64,000 nucleotides of DNA from Verrucomicrobium spinosum DSM 4136 = JCM 18804 (GCF_000172155.1 NZ_ABIZ01000001.1:248001-312000), one strand, 5' to 3'. Shown: positions 29,906 through 39,474, counted from the stretch's first letter. A program made the numbers and translations. The notes: generated by a model from the letters alone, not told the origin.

Positions 29906-30430
29906 TTAGTCCTGCAAGGTGCGGTTGGAGGTTGCATTCTTGGCCTCCCTTTTCAGAGCGAACTCCAGCGCATCGCCAACCTGATTGGCCTTGTCCATCT
30001 GGTGCTGGGACACTCTGCGACCTTCGAGTGTGTTCATCGTCTCAATGGCTTCGCGCAGGTGATGGCTTTTCACGCAGGCCTCCGCAAAGCGCAGCTGCAT
30101 GTCCGTGTCATCGCGATGATTGATGGCGAGGGGCTTGTATGAGGCGTAGGCCGCATCCCAATCATTGCTCTGTGCGTATTGACCCGCTCCGGCGTAACTC
30201 ATGGCTGCCTGCCATTTTTCCGGGATCTGCACCAAGGCGGCAGCCAGCAAGGCGACGACCAAAGCGGCGCAGACCTTCACCCATATGGGGAAGGGAAAAC
30301 GGACCATCGCATGACGGCACGGCTCGCAGACGGGCAGACGCGTGCGGTCGCTCAATTGGGGGTTGCCGCAATTGGCGCAGACCGCCGGGTCGGTTTGGTC
30401 AGCAGGGGGAAGAGGGGGTGGAGCGTCCAT
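29906..30430 (-). CDS. Zinc-ribbon, single-span membrane protein with TPR-like tail
   Basis: The ATG at 30430 gives 174 residues; a longer frame to 30478 is possible. Features in order: a Pro-rich start, a CxxC...CxxC zinc ribbon (CANCGNPQ ... CEPCRHAM), one membrane helix (VKVCAALVVALLAAALVQI) and helical repeat-like sequence (AQSNDWDAAYASYKPLA ... LREAIETMNTL) that resembles TPRs. No family assigned. It precedes the M50-like peptidase on the same strand. Confidence 0.7.
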   Translation of the reverse strand: MDAPPPLPPADQTDPAVCANCGNPQLSDRTRLPVCEPCRHAMVRFPFPIWVKVCAALVVALLAAALVQIPEKWQAAMSYAGAGQYAQSNDWDAAYASYKPLAINHRDDTDMQLRFAEACVKSHHLREAIETMNTLEGRRVSQHQMDKANQVGDALEFALKREAKNATSNRTLQD

Positions 30431-30531
30431 GGATCCAGATCGTGGCCGCCATGCTGCTTCATGGCGCAACGGAGGCAAGTGGAAAAACTAGTCTGCGCGA
30501 TTATGTCAGGAGCGCGTTCATGTCATGGATT

Positions 30532-30754
30532 ATTCATGCCGAAGGCATCATAGGAGGTAGGGGTTGAGCGTAGCGATACCCCTGGAGAGCAGACCCAAAC
30601 AAGGGCACCGTGAAAGGGTGGCAGCAACGTCGCTACCGTAGAGAGCCTTTCTGGCATCCCTTCAGGATGCGGGTGTATTTGTGGCTTCCCGGGGGCTGGA
30701 CTCGTCGAACTCGCCCGGCCCCTGGCTACCATCTGGGAGGCCTTCGGCATGGAA
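30532..30754. repeat. Long imperfect palindrome (element C)
   Basis: The ends are inverted copies: ATTCATGCCGAAGGC at the left, GCCTTCGGCATGGAA at the right. Inside lie further complementary pieces, including GGGGTTGAGCGTAGCGATACCCC at the left and a run containing CCCCTGGCTACC at the right. At ~223 bp it is laid out like element A (1517) and element B (56857) but diverged in sequence. No gene fits the 30431-30991 gap. Confidence 0.55.
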
Positions 30755-30828
30755 ACAATCTAAGAGGCGCGGAGGCTCTGAAAGGATGACTTGTTGACCT
30801 CCACCCCTGAGAGGTAAGCGTGGTATTT

Positions 30829-30864
30829 CCCAACGTAGACTCGCTGGAAGCTCGTCAACATTGG
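30829..30864. repeat. REP-like hairpin repeat, copy 2
   Basis: Same orientation and nearly the same sequence as the copy at 29259-29295; the right arm has drifted (TCAACATTGG for GCCAACGTTGG). The two copies flank the M50-like/zinc-ribbon gene pair. Confidence 0.55.
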
Positions 30865-30951
30865 CTTTTCGAGGGAAGAGGAATTACTCCGAAGGAGTTT
30901 CGGCGGTCTGACTCTGACCTGCCGGATCTGGTGGCGGAGAGACGCCTGAGC

Positions 30952-30980
30952 AGCTGGCGGCCCACAGCGGGCCGCCAGCT
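30952..30980 (-). terminator. Strong hairpin behind the SDR gene
   Basis: A perfect 12-bp stem (AGCTGGCGGCCC and its complement) with a 5-nt loop lies 11 bases beyond the SDR stop. No T-tract follows on the minus strand, so it may act with Rho or protect the 3' end. Confidence 0.45.
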
Positions 30981-30991
30981 CAGAAGGGCCA

Positions 30992-31753
30992 TCACAAGAA
31001 CATCCCGCCAGAGGCTTCCACGCGTTGTGCATTGACCCAGCGTCCTTCCTCAGAGCAGAGGAAGGAGATGACGCCGCCGATGTCATCGGGCACACCGACG
31101 CGGCCGAGGGCGGTCTGGGAGGCGAGGAAATCACGCAGGCCGGGATGGCTGAGGGCGTCTTTGGTGAAGTCAGTCTCGATCGCTCCGGGTGCCACAGCGT
31201 TGGCGTTGATTCGGCGCGGCCCCAGCTCCTTGGCCAGGTAGCGGGTGAAGACCTCGATCGCCCCTTTCATGGAGGCATAGGCGGCATAGCCGGGGATGGA
31301 GAAGCGGGCGAGACCCGTGGAGGTGTTGACGATGCGGCCGCCATCAGCAATGAGCGGGAGCAGTTTCTGGGTGAGGAAGAACACACCCTTGAAGTGCACA
31401 TTCATGAGATCGTCAAAGTCGGTCTCCGTCGTCTCCGCGAAGGGCGAGGCGCGATCAATGCCGGCGTTGTTGATGAGGAAGTCGAAGTCCTTCCGCTGCC
31501 AGACTTCATGGAGCACTCCCTCCAGGGACTGGCTGAAGGTTTCGAAGCCCGCGGTCATTGCCACGTCGATTTGCAGGAGGGCTGCCTTCCGGCCGAGCGT
31601 CTCGATCTCAGCTTTCACGGCTTCGCCCTCCGTCTTGCCCTGGCGGTAGGTGAGGATGACGTCTGCACCGTCGGAGGCGAGCTTGAGGGCGGTGTTGCGG
31701 CCCAGGCCCCGGCTGCCGCCGGTGATGAGGGCGATCTTTTGGGTGTGTTTCAT
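30992..31753 (-). CDS. Short-chain dehydrogenase/reductase
   Basis: The frame opens at 31933, but the ATG at 31753 fits the family (253 residues). NAD(P)-binding is shown by TGGSRGLGR near the start and NNAG at mid-protein. The catalytic Ser-Tyr-Lys is visible as INTS..., then YAAYASMKGA. Cofactor preference and substrate are not readable. It is divergent from the AraC-type regulator that starts 152 bases away, a common regulator-target arrangement. Confidence 0.9.
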   Translation of the reverse strand: MKHTQKIALITGGSRGLGRNTALKLASDGADVILTYRQGKTEGEAVKAEIETLGRKAALLQIDVAMTAGFETFSQSLEGVLHEVWQRKDFDFLINNAGIDRASPFAETTETDFDDLMNVHFKGVFFLTQKLLPLIADGGRIVNTSTGLARFSIPGYAAYASMKGAIEVFTRYLAKELGPRRINANAVAPGAIETDFTKDALSHPGLRDFLASQTALGRVGVPDDIGGVISFLCSEEGRWVNAQRVEASGGMFL

Positions 31754-31905
31754 ACGCCCTATCAGTGCCCCCACCCGGCGTCTCGCTCCATACCTGGAAC
31801 TCCGGGAGATTTGCCTGATCCTCCAATGGGAGGGGTGGGCGGCGTATTTTGATTGGAGGCTGACCAGGCCTACTTCATCTTGTCGCCGTCGCTCTTCTGT
31901 TCCGT

Positions 31906-32814
31906 ATGATCGATCTTTCCGTTCCGTGTTCAAACCCGCGCCTCATCGCCCTCTTGTCCGAGCTGGCAGCGGGGCAGGGGTTTAGTGATTCTCGGCTGCC
32001 GGAGGTCAGGTTCATGCGCTCCACCCAGCATGTGCCGAACAGCCCCATCGTCTATGATCCCAGCATCGTGATCATCGCCCAGGGGCGCAAGACCGGCACC
32101 TTTGACGGGCGGAAGATCATCTACGACCCCAGCCACTATCTGGTGCTGGCGGTGCCTCTGCCTTTTGAGTGTGAGACGGAAGGCAGTCTGGGCGAGCCAT
32201 TGCTGGGCGTGTCTATCGCGGTGAAGCCCGCGACGGTGGCCGAGTTGCTCCTGCAAATGACCTTCATCCGGGACGAGGATGTGGCCCCCCATGCCATTGA
32301 TTCCGCCGGTCTTGATGAAGCACTTAGCGAGGCCACGGTACGCCTCCTGGAGAGCTTGCGAACTGAGGAGGATGCCCGGATCCTGGGGCCGCAGCGGGTG
32401 CGGGAGGTGGTTTACCGGGTGCTGCAGGGGCCGCTGGGGCACTGTTTGCGTTTGCTCGCGGCCCCGGACAGCCACTTTGGCCAGATCAGCCGCGTGCTGA
32501 ACCGCCTGCACCTTGACTACACCCAGAATCATGATGTGACGTTCCTGGCTCAGGAGGCGGGCATGAGTGTCTCCACCTTTCATGCCCACTTCAAGGCGGT
32601 GACCTCGTCCTCCCCGTTGCAGTACTTGAAGAACATCCGTCTGCACAAGGCCCGGCAGCTCATGGTGCATGAAGGGGCCAACGCAGGGGTGGCCGCCCTG
32701 CAGGTGGGCTATGAGAGTGCTTCCCAGTTCAGCCGGGAATTCAAGCGTCTGTTTGGCGAAGGCCCCGCCGCTGAAGCGGAACGGCTGAGGAAAGCCCTGG
32801 TCCGCCTGGCCTAG
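31906..32814 (+). CDS. AraC-family transcriptional regulator
   Basis: 302 residues. The N-terminal half matches the AraC_N ligand-binding domain (YDPSIVIIAQGRKTGTFDGR). The C-terminal ~100 residues hold two helix-turn-helices (VTFLAQEAGMSVSTFHAHFK; VAALQVGYESASQFSREFKRLFGEGP). Placed head-to-head with the SDR gene, it probably controls that gene and itself from the shared 152-bp gap. The inducer is unknown. Confidence 0.92.
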   Translation: MIDLSVPCSNPRLIALLSELAAGQGFSDSRLPEVRFMRSTQHVPNSPIVYDPSIVIIAQGRKTGTFDGRKIIYDPSHYLVLAVPLPFECETEGSLGEPLLGVSIAVKPATVAELLLQMTFIRDEDVAPHAIDSAGLDEALSEATVRLLESLRTEEDARILGPQRVREVVYRVLQGPLGHCLRLLAAPDSHFGQISRVLNRLHLDYTQNHDVTFLAQEAGMSVSTFHAHFKAVTSSSPLQYLKNIRLHKARQLMVHEGANAGVAALQVGYESASQFSREFKRLFGEGPAAEAERLRKALVRLA

Positions 32815-33063
32815 TGAAGGGGGCCCTCTCCCGCCAAATGCCTCCCGGCCAGGAGGTTGCACCTGGCGTTGTCAGGGATCTGCTTGTGTGCAGGCATTAT
32901 TTTTGCCATATTTCCGGCTTATGTGGCAGGCGGCGCGTGGTTTCTCGCGGAGATAATCTTTGGGTACCAGGTCTGCTGGCTGGGGCGATGGCCCGGTCCG
33001 GTCCGCATCGTGTGGTGCTGCCCCAGTGTTTTTCGTTCTCTTATCGTCCTGTTTCCTTCATCT

Positions 33064-34779
33064 ATGAACTGGTTCACCAATCTCAAGACGCGTGCCAAAC
33101 TCCTGCTCGCCTTTGGTTTCATCTTGTTGCTGCTGGTGCTGGTGGTGGGGGTGGCCTTTCAGGCGCTGAAGGCCGTGCGGCTCGACTACAATGTGGCGGC
33201 GGATGTGGCGCGGCTGGAAAGCAACATCAACGCCCAGCGGGGTGCCCTGTTGTCGATGATGCACGAGACGGACCGTGCGGTTCTGGACGCTGAGCTTGCC
33301 ACGCTGAAGACCCGGAAGGAGCTGAACTCCCAGATCATCACCGCACTGAAGGAGGTGGCCCGTGACAACCCCGGGCTTCTTTCGCGGATCAATGAATGGG
33401 TGACGCAACGCGATGACTACAACAAGCTCCGGGACGAGCAGATCATTCCCGCTCTCCTCTCCGGGAAGGTGGAGGAGGCGCGTGGGCTGGTGATGGGCAC
33501 CCAGTCAGACCGCTATGAACGCATGCGTACCCTGGGGGAGGAGGTCTCCAACCTGGCGCGTGCCGATGCCGACTCCCGGGTGCATGACGCCATGCTGACG
33601 GTGATCACGCTGGGCATTGTCGCCCTGCTGGTGGGACTGGTGCTGGTGGGGGTGTTGAACCGTCTCATCGCCATTCCGCTGGGCAACATCTCCCGGGCGG
33701 CGGAGCAGATCGCCCTGGGGGATTTGGACGTGGTCACGGCCATGCCGGGACGCACCGATGAGGTGGGCCTGCTGGGGGCCTCCTTTGACCGTATGACGAC
33801 ATCCCTTCAGGTGATGGCGCGCGGGGCAGAGCAGGTGGCATCAGGTGACCTCACGGTGGCCATCCAGCCGCAGTCTGCGAAGGATGTGGTGGGCAATGCC
33901 CTCGCCACCATGGTGCAACAGCTCTCCGCGCTCATCAGCCAGGTTCAGAAGTCTGGCATCCAGGTCACCACCTCTGGCACCGAGATCGCCGCCACCGCCC
34001 GCCAGCAGCAGGCCACGGCCAGTGAGATCTCCTCCACCACCACAGAGATCGGTGCCACCGCAAAGGAGATCTCCGCCACGGCCAAGGAACTGGTGAAGGC
34101 CATGAAGTCCGTCACGGAGACGGCCGAGGAAACAGCCACCCTGGCCACCAGTGGCCAGACCGGGCTCACTCGCATGGAGGCCACCATGATGCAGATCATG
34201 GAGGCCTCCGGCTCCATCAACGCCCGGCTCGCTGTGCTCAGTGAGAAGGCGGGGAACATCAACAAGGTGGTCACCACCATCACGAAGGTGGCGGACCAGA
34301 CCAACCTCCTCTCCCTGAACGCTGCCATCGAGGCGGAGAAGGCGGGCGAGTATGGTCGCGGCTTCGCCGTGGTGGCCACAGAGATCCGTCGTCTGGCAGA
34401 CCAGACCGCAGTGGCCACCTCTGACATCGAGCAGATGGTCAAGGAGATGCAGTCCGCTGTATCTGCTGGCGTCATGGGCATGGACCGCTTTTCTGAGGAA
34501 GTGCGCCGCGGCGCGGAAGTGGTGGATCAGGTGGGCACCCAGCTCACGGAGATCATCGAGAAGGTGCAGACGCTCACGCCCAGCTTCGAGACCGTGAATG
34601 AGGGCATGCAGTCCCAGTCCCTGGGCGCGCAGCAGATCAGCGAGGCGCTGGTGCAACTGGGTGAGGCGGCGCAGCAGACTGTGGAGTCCCTGACGCAGTC
34701 GAACCTGGCCATCCAGCAGCTTACGGATGTCACGGCTGCCCTCCAGAGCGGGGTGTCACGGTTCAAGGTGACAAGCTAG
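33064..34779 (+). CDS. wspA: Methyl-accepting chemotaxis-type receptor, WspA-like
   Basis: The frame is open from 32857; the ATG at 33064 gives a normal receptor start (MNWFTNLKTRAKLLLAFGF) and 571 residues. Two membrane segments (about 12-32 and 185-205) enclose a ~150-residue helical sensor of the four-helix type. A HAMP region (NRLIAIPLGNISRAAEQIALGD) follows, then a signalling domain with the hairpin tip TKVADQTNLLSLNAAIEAEKAGEYGRGF. First gene of a seven-gene Wsp-type operon. In Pseudomonas, WspA responds to surface contact; the stimulus here is unknown. Confidence 0.9.
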   Translation: MNWFTNLKTRAKLLLAFGFILLLLVLVVGVAFQALKAVRLDYNVAADVARLESNINAQRGALLSMMHETDRAVLDAELATLKTRKELNSQIITALKEVARDNPGLLSRINEWVTQRDDYNKLRDEQIIPALLSGKVEEARGLVMGTQSDRYERMRTLGEEVSNLARADADSRVHDAMLTVITLGIVALLVGLVLVGVLNRLIAIPLGNISRAAEQIALGDLDVVTAMPGRTDEVGLLGASFDRMTTSLQVMARGAEQVASGDLTVAIQPQSAKDVVGNALATMVQQLSALISQVQKSGIQVTTSGTEIAATARQQQATASEISSTTTEIGATAKEISATAKELVKAMKSVTETAEETATLATSGQTGLTRMEATMMQIMEASGSINARLAVLSEKAGNINKVVTTITKVADQTNLLSLNAAIEAEKAGEYGRGFAVVATEIRRLADQTAVATSDIEQMVKEMQSAVSAGVMGMDRFSEEVRRGAEVVDQVGTQLTEIIEKVQTLTPSFETVNEGMQSQSLGAQQISEALVQLGEAAQQTVESLTQSNLAIQQLTDVTAALQSGVSRFKVTS

Positions 34780-34800
34780 GCAATCGTGGGAGGTGTGGTC

Positions 34801-35262
34801 ATGTTGCTTCTCGTCTTCCAACTGGGTCAGCACCGCTTTGCGCTGGATACGCGCCAGGTGGCGGAGGTGCTGCCCCTGGTGCAGCACCGGCCCCTGCCGC
34901 AGGCTCCGGCCGGAGTGGCGGGTGTCTTTGCCTACCATGGCCGTCCTGTGCCGCTTATTGATCTGGCAGCCATCGCCCTGGGGGAACCCTCCCAGCAGCG
35001 CATGAGCACCCGCATCATCCTGGTGAATTATGAGGATCGAGGGGAGAGCCACCTGCTCGGCCTGCTGGCAGAGAAGACCACCGAGACCCTCCGTCGCACT
35101 GAGGCCGACTTTGCCACGACGGGCGTGACGCTCGACTCCGCCCCCTACCTCGGGCCCGTGACGCATGACGCCCGCGGCATGATCCAGCGGGTGGAGGTGT
35201 CCGCCCTGCTCTCTGAGGAGGTCCGTACCGTGCTGTTCCGGCAACCGCTTGAAATCCCCTGA
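34801..35262 (+). CDS. wspB: CheW-type coupling protein, WspB-like
   Basis: 153 residues. The ATG at 34801 is preferred over the upstream GTG at 34786 because GGGAGGT (34788-34794) lies at ribosome-binding distance in front of it. The single CheW domain (FQLGQHRFALDTRQVAEVLPL, VAGVFAYHGRPVPLIDLAAI) bridges receptor and kinase. Its stop shares one base with the next start. Confidence 0.88.
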   Translation: MLLLVFQLGQHRFALDTRQVAEVLPLVQHRPLPQAPAGVAGVFAYHGRPVPLIDLAAIALGEPSQQRMSTRIILVNYEDRGESHLLGLLAEKTTETLRRTEADFATTGVTLDSAPYLGPVTHDARGMIQRVEVSALLSEEVRTVLFRQPLEIP

Positions 35263-36557
35263 TGCCCCACAGCCACAATCATATCACGAATCTCCTGAAG
35301 GAATCGATCGGCGTGGATGCCGCCACGATGGGGAAGTCTGTCGTGACGAATGCCGTGCGCCAGCGCATGGCCGCCTGTGGGTTGCAGGAAACAGGGGCCT
35401 ACTGGAACTTGCTGCGCCGTTCGGATGAGGAGCTGGCCCAGCTGGTGGAGCTGGTGGTGGTGCCGGAGACCTGGTTCTTCCGTGATCCGGCGGCCTATGC
35501 CGCGCTTGTGCATCATGTACGGCAGGAGTGGGGGCCCGCCCATCCCACCGGGCGGCTGCGTGTGCTCAGTGCCCCATGCTCCACCGGAGAGGAGCCCTAC
35601 ACCATCGCCATGGCACTGCTGGATGCAGGCCTGCCAGCGATGCGGTTTCAGATCGATGCCATCGACATCAGTGAGCGTGCCCTCGCCCGGGCGCGCCGGG
35701 CTGTCTATGGCCGCAACGCCTTCCGCGGCAGTGACGTCGGTTTCCGCGAACGGTACTTTCGGGAGGAGCAGGGGCTGCACCGTCTCACGCCGCTGGTGCG
35801 GGAATGTGTGGATTTTCGTCAGGCCAACCTGGTGTCCGATGACCCGCTGCCGGGGGCCGGCAGCTATGATGCCATCTTCTGCCGGAACGTGCTCATCTAC
35901 TTCGATGCGCCGACCCAGGAGCGCGTGATCCGGGCGCTTGACCGGCTGCTCGCACCCGAGGGCCTTCTCTTTGTGGGTCCTGCGGAGACCTTTCTCACCC
36001 GCAGTGCCGGTTTCACCTCGGTGGATTTTCCCTCCGCGTTCGCCTGCCGCCGTGCGGCCAGGAAGAGCGGGGTCCAGCTTTCCGGGGCTGCTGCCAGCGT
36101 GTCGCCCGCCTTCCGTCCGTTCACGATGCCTCCCCCAGGCCGGGGTGAGCCCCGGAATCCCGTGCCTGCCAGGGCGGCAAAGCCTGCCGCCAGGAAGTTG
36201 GCTCCTGCACCCGCTCCCGTCCCGGCTGCCCCTGCGCCGTCAGGGCCGGCCACCGCTCTCGCGGCCATCACCCGGCTGGCGGATGGCGGCCATCTGGCGG
36301 AGGCCCTCACCGCATGTGAGGGGCATCTGCGTGATCACGGCCCCTCAGTGGAGGCGTACTACCTGCTGGCGCTCATCCGCGACATGCTAGGCAGCCATGC
36401 CGAGGCCGCCAAATGCTACCGCAAAGTGTTGTACCTGGATCCCAACCATTCCGAAGCCCTGCTGCACCTCGCGCTGCTGGCAGAGAACCAGGGCGATCTG
36501 GCAGAGGCCCGCCGCCTGCAGCAACGCGCCCGCCGCAGTGAGGAGGTGGCCCGATGA
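35262..36557 (+). CDS. wspC: CheR-type methyltransferase with TPR tail, WspC-like
   Basis: 431 residues. The N-terminal ~270 residues form the SAM-dependent receptor methyltransferase (VVVPETWFFRDPAAY, LRVLSAPCSTGEEPYTIAM, YDAIFCRNVLIYFD). A Pro/Ala-rich linker (about 290-330) leads to TPR helices (SHAEAAKCYRKVLYLDPNHSEALLHLALLAENQGD). The CheR+TPR fusion is diagnostic of WspC and related alternative-function systems. It would methylate glutamates of the receptor, opposed by the CheB-type protein downstream. Confidence 0.92.
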   Translation: MPHSHNHITNLLKESIGVDAATMGKSVVTNAVRQRMAACGLQETGAYWNLLRRSDEELAQLVELVVVPETWFFRDPAAYAALVHHVRQEWGPAHPTGRLRVLSAPCSTGEEPYTIAMALLDAGLPAMRFQIDAIDISERALARARRAVYGRNAFRGSDVGFRERYFREEQGLHRLTPLVRECVDFRQANLVSDDPLPGAGSYDAIFCRNVLIYFDAPTQERVIRALDRLLAPEGLLFVGPAETFLTRSAGFTSVDFPSAFACRRAARKSGVQLSGAAASVSPAFRPFTMPPPGRGEPRNPVPARAAKPAARKLAPAPAPVPAAPAPSGPATALAAITRLADGGHLAEALTACEGHLRDHGPSVEAYYLLALIRDMLGSHAEAAKCYRKVLYLDPNHSEALLHLALLAENQGDLAEARRLQQRARRSEEVAR

Positions 36558-37165
36558 CCCGGCCGCCCGCAGATGCGCCCGCACCGCCCCCGGCTGGCGG
36601 CGGCACCTCAGGTGCCCAGTTCCTGCTGGATCGTGCCCCGCCGGAGGACTACCTGCGCGAGTGGACGGAGCGGATCGCCAGTGAAAAACGGGCGGCCGAT
36701 ACCGGCACCACCTCCGCATTGATCTTCCGCATCGGCGTGGAGTGGCTGGCCCTGCCCACGCAGATCTTCCAGCAGGTGGCAGACCAGTGCCCGGTGCACA
36801 GCCTGCCGCACCGGATGGACGGCATCGTCCGCGGGGTGGTGAACATCCGCGGGGAGCTCCTGGTGTGTGTGTCCCTGGGCTCGGTACTAGGTATTGACAA
36901 AGAGCCTGCCACCGTGAGTGAGGGGGGGCGCCGGGTCTATCCCCGGCTCCTGGTGGCCAACCGCGGCGGCAACCGCCTGGCGTTTCCCGTGGATGAGGTG
37001 CTGGGGGTGCACCGCTACCATCCCGGCGTCCTGCGCCCCGTGCCGACGACCCTGGCGGAGAGCCGTGTTTCCTATACCCAGGGACTGCTCCCCTGGCGGG
37101 ACCGCACCGTGGGCTGCCTGGATGACGAGCTGCTCTTCTACACCCTCAACCGGAGCCTTTCATGA
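36554..37165 (+). CDS. wspD: CheW-type coupling protein, WspD-like
   Basis: 203 residues with an ATGA overlap at both ends, so tightly coupled. An N-terminal extension with QFLLDRAPPEDYLREWTERI precedes the CheW domain (LIFRIGVEWLALPTQIFQQV, GIVRGVVNIRGELLVCVSL). Two different CheW proteins are usual in Wsp systems. Confidence 0.9.
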   Translation: MTRPPADAPAPPPAGGGTSGAQFLLDRAPPEDYLREWTERIASEKRAADTGTTSALIFRIGVEWLALPTQIFQQVADQCPVHSLPHRMDGIVRGVVNIRGELLVCVSLGSVLGIDKEPATVSEGGRRVYPRLLVANRGGNRLAFPVDEVLGVHRYHPGVLRPVPTTLAESRVSYTQGLLPWRDRTVGCLDDELLFYTLNRSLS

Positions 37166-39474
37166 GCGCAACAGATGGCGGTGACCTGGGCGACTTCTCC
37201 CTGGCGGATCTCTTCCGCATGGAGGTGGAGACGCAGACGGCCGTGATGACGGAGCACCTCCTGGCGCTTGAGCGCGAGCCGGAGGTTGCCCGCCACTATG
37301 AGGAGCTCATGCGCAGCGCGCACTCTCTGAAGGGCGCAGCTGGCATTGTGGACAACAAGGCTGCGGCACGCATTGCCCACAGCATGGAGGACTGCTTCGT
37401 CGCGGCGCAGCACGGCCACATCACCCTGCCGCAGGAGCGCATTGATCTGCTCCTGGACGGCGTGGACCTGCTCTCCCGCCTGTCAAAGGTGGCGGAGGAC
37501 GATCTGGAGCGGTGGCTGGTCACCCATCATCGGGAGATTGCGACCTTCTTGGACTCCCTCGCCTCCTCCCTCAAGGTGCCGCCGGGCTCTGCGGACCCTG
37601 CGCCGCAAGCCCCGGCAGCCGGTGAAGTTGTTTCATCGCCTCCCGCTGAGCCGGTCGAAATTGCGGACGACCGGAGTGCAGTTCAAGGAAACACCGCCAC
37701 CGGCGCCGGGCGCGGGGCGGATGCCGCCGTGCGGTCCCTGCGGGTGACGGCGGAGAACCTCAACCGCCTGCTTGCATTCGCCGGGGAATCGGTGGTGGCC
37801 TCCCGCTGGGTGAACACGTTCGCGAGCGACCTGCTGCGGATGAAACAGCTGCAGAACACGATCAGCCAGACCGTCGCCAACCTGCGTCAGGCGCTGGCCG
37901 GTGCCGGCTTGGATGAGCGCGTGCAGGCCCAGTGCATGGAGCTGCAGCGCCGCACCGGGGACTGCCTGGATCTGCTGACCGGGCAGCTCACGGACCTGGA
38001 CCTGTTTGACCGCCGCTTCTACAACCTCTCCAAGCGCCTCTACCAGGAGGTGCTGGACTGCCGCATGCGCCCTTTCTCAGATGGTTTGCAGGGTTTCCCC
38101 CGGCTGGTGCGGGATGCCGCCCGCTCGCTGGGCAAGGAGGTGCGGCTGGACATCGTGGGCGGCTCCACCCCGGTGGACCGTGAGGTGCTGGAGCGCGTGG
38201 AGGCCCCGTTGGGCCATCTGCTGCGCAATGCGGTGGATCACGCCATTGAGTTGCCGGCGGACCGGTTGCAGGCCGGGAAACCCGCCTTGGGTACCATCCG
38301 TCTGGAGGCGCGCCACAGCGCCGGCATGCTCATGATTGAGGTCACGGATGACGGTCGCGGCATTGATCTGGAGATGATCCGCTCCGCCGTGGTGCGGAAG
38401 AATCTCACCACCGCCGCACTCGCCGCTGAGCTGTCTGCCGCGGAGCTGCTGGAGTTTCTCTTCCTGCCCGGCTTCAGCATGAAGGACACCGTCACCCATC
38501 TCTCCGGCCGCGGGGTCGGGCTGGATGTGGTGCAGGCCATGGCCAAGGAGGTGGGCGGGGGAGCCCGGATTTCATCGAACCTCGGCAGCGGCACGCAGTT
38601 CCAGCTCCAGCTGCCGCTCACGCTTTCCGTGCTGCGCACGCTGATCGTGGAGGTGGGCGGGGAGACGTATGCCTTCCCGCTGGCCCGCATCGCCGGGGCC
38701 TTGAAGGTGCCGCGGGATCAGATCGAGTCGGTGGAGGGGCGGGAGCACTTCCGCTTTGGCGATCAGCAGGTAGGGCTGGTCACAGCGCACCAGGTGCTGG
38801 GCGTGCCGGACGCGCCTGCCGCCGAAGCAGAGGTGCCTGTGCTGGTGCTGGGGGACAAGAACAGCCGCTACGGCGTGGTCATTGATCGCTTTCTGAACGA
38901 GCGGGAACTCGTGGTGCTGCCGCTGGACCCGCGTCTGGGCAAGATCAAGGACATCAGCGCCGCCGCCCTCATGCCGGACCAGTCGCCCGTGCTCATTGTG
39001 GATGTGGATGACATGGTCCGTTCCATAGAGCTTCTCGTCTCCGGCGGGCGGCTCGCTCATGTGTCCCGTGGCGATGCCACGCAGGGCCGGAAGTCCCGCA
39101 AGCGGGTGCTCGTGGTGGATGACTCCCTCACCGTGCGGGAGCTGGTGCGCAAGCTCATCAGCAGCAAGGGGTATGTCGTGGAAGTTGCCGTGGACGGCAT
39201 GGACGGCTGGAACGCTGTACGCACGGGGAACTACGATCTGGTGGTAACAGATGTGGACATGCCCCGCATGGATGGCATTGAACTGGTGAACCTCATCAAG
39301 AAAGACACCCGCCTGCACTCCCTGCCTGTCATGATTGTTTCCTATAAAGATCGAGAGGAGGACCGACAGCGCGGCCTGGAGGCCGGGGCGGACTACTACC
39401 TCACGAAGGGCAGCTTCCACGATGAGACGCTGCTCCGCGCCCTGCAAGACTTGATCGGGGAGGCCGGCGCGTGA
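37162..39474 (+). CDS. wspE: Hybrid CheA-type histidine kinase, WspE-like
   Basis: 770 residues. Domains in order: Hpt with phospho-acceptor H54 in RSAHSLKGAAGI; a variable linker; dimerisation helices; an ATPase domain (HLLRNAVDHAIE, VTDDGRGID, LSGRGVGLDVVQ); CheW-like regulatory domain; and a C-terminal receiver with D697 in VTDVDMPRMDG and K in YYLTKGS. It would autophosphorylate under receptor control and pass phosphate to the CheB-type and WspR-like receivers. Length and order match WspE. Confidence 0.94.
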   Translation: MSATDGGDLGDFSLADLFRMEVETQTAVMTEHLLALEREPEVARHYEELMRSAHSLKGAAGIVDNKAAARIAHSMEDCFVAAQHGHITLPQERIDLLLDGVDLLSRLSKVAEDDLERWLVTHHREIATFLDSLASSLKVPPGSADPAPQAPAAGEVVSSPPAEPVEIADDRSAVQGNTATGAGRGADAAVRSLRVTAENLNRLLAFAGESVVASRWVNTFASDLLRMKQLQNTISQTVANLRQALAGAGLDERVQAQCMELQRRTGDCLDLLTGQLTDLDLFDRRFYNLSKRLYQEVLDCRMRPFSDGLQGFPRLVRDAARSLGKEVRLDIVGGSTPVDREVLERVEAPLGHLLRNAVDHAIELPADRLQAGKPALGTIRLEARHSAGMLMIEVTDDGRGIDLEMIRSAVVRKNLTTAALAAELSAAELLEFLFLPGFSMKDTVTHLSGRGVGLDVVQAMAKEVGGGARISSNLGSGTQFQLQLPLTLSVLRTLIVEVGGETYAFPLARIAGALKVPRDQIESVEGREHFRFGDQQVGLVTAHQVLGVPDAPAAEAEVPVLVLGDKNSRYGVVIDRFLNERELVVLPLDPRLGKIKDISAAALMPDQSPVLIVDVDDMVRSIELLVSGGRLAHVSRGDATQGRKSRKRVLVVDDSLTVRELVRKLISSKGYVVEVAVDGMDGWNAVRTGNYDLVVTDVDMPRMDGIELVNLIKKDTRLHSLPVMIVSYKDREEDRQRGLEAGADYYLTKGSFHDETLLRALQDLIGEAGA

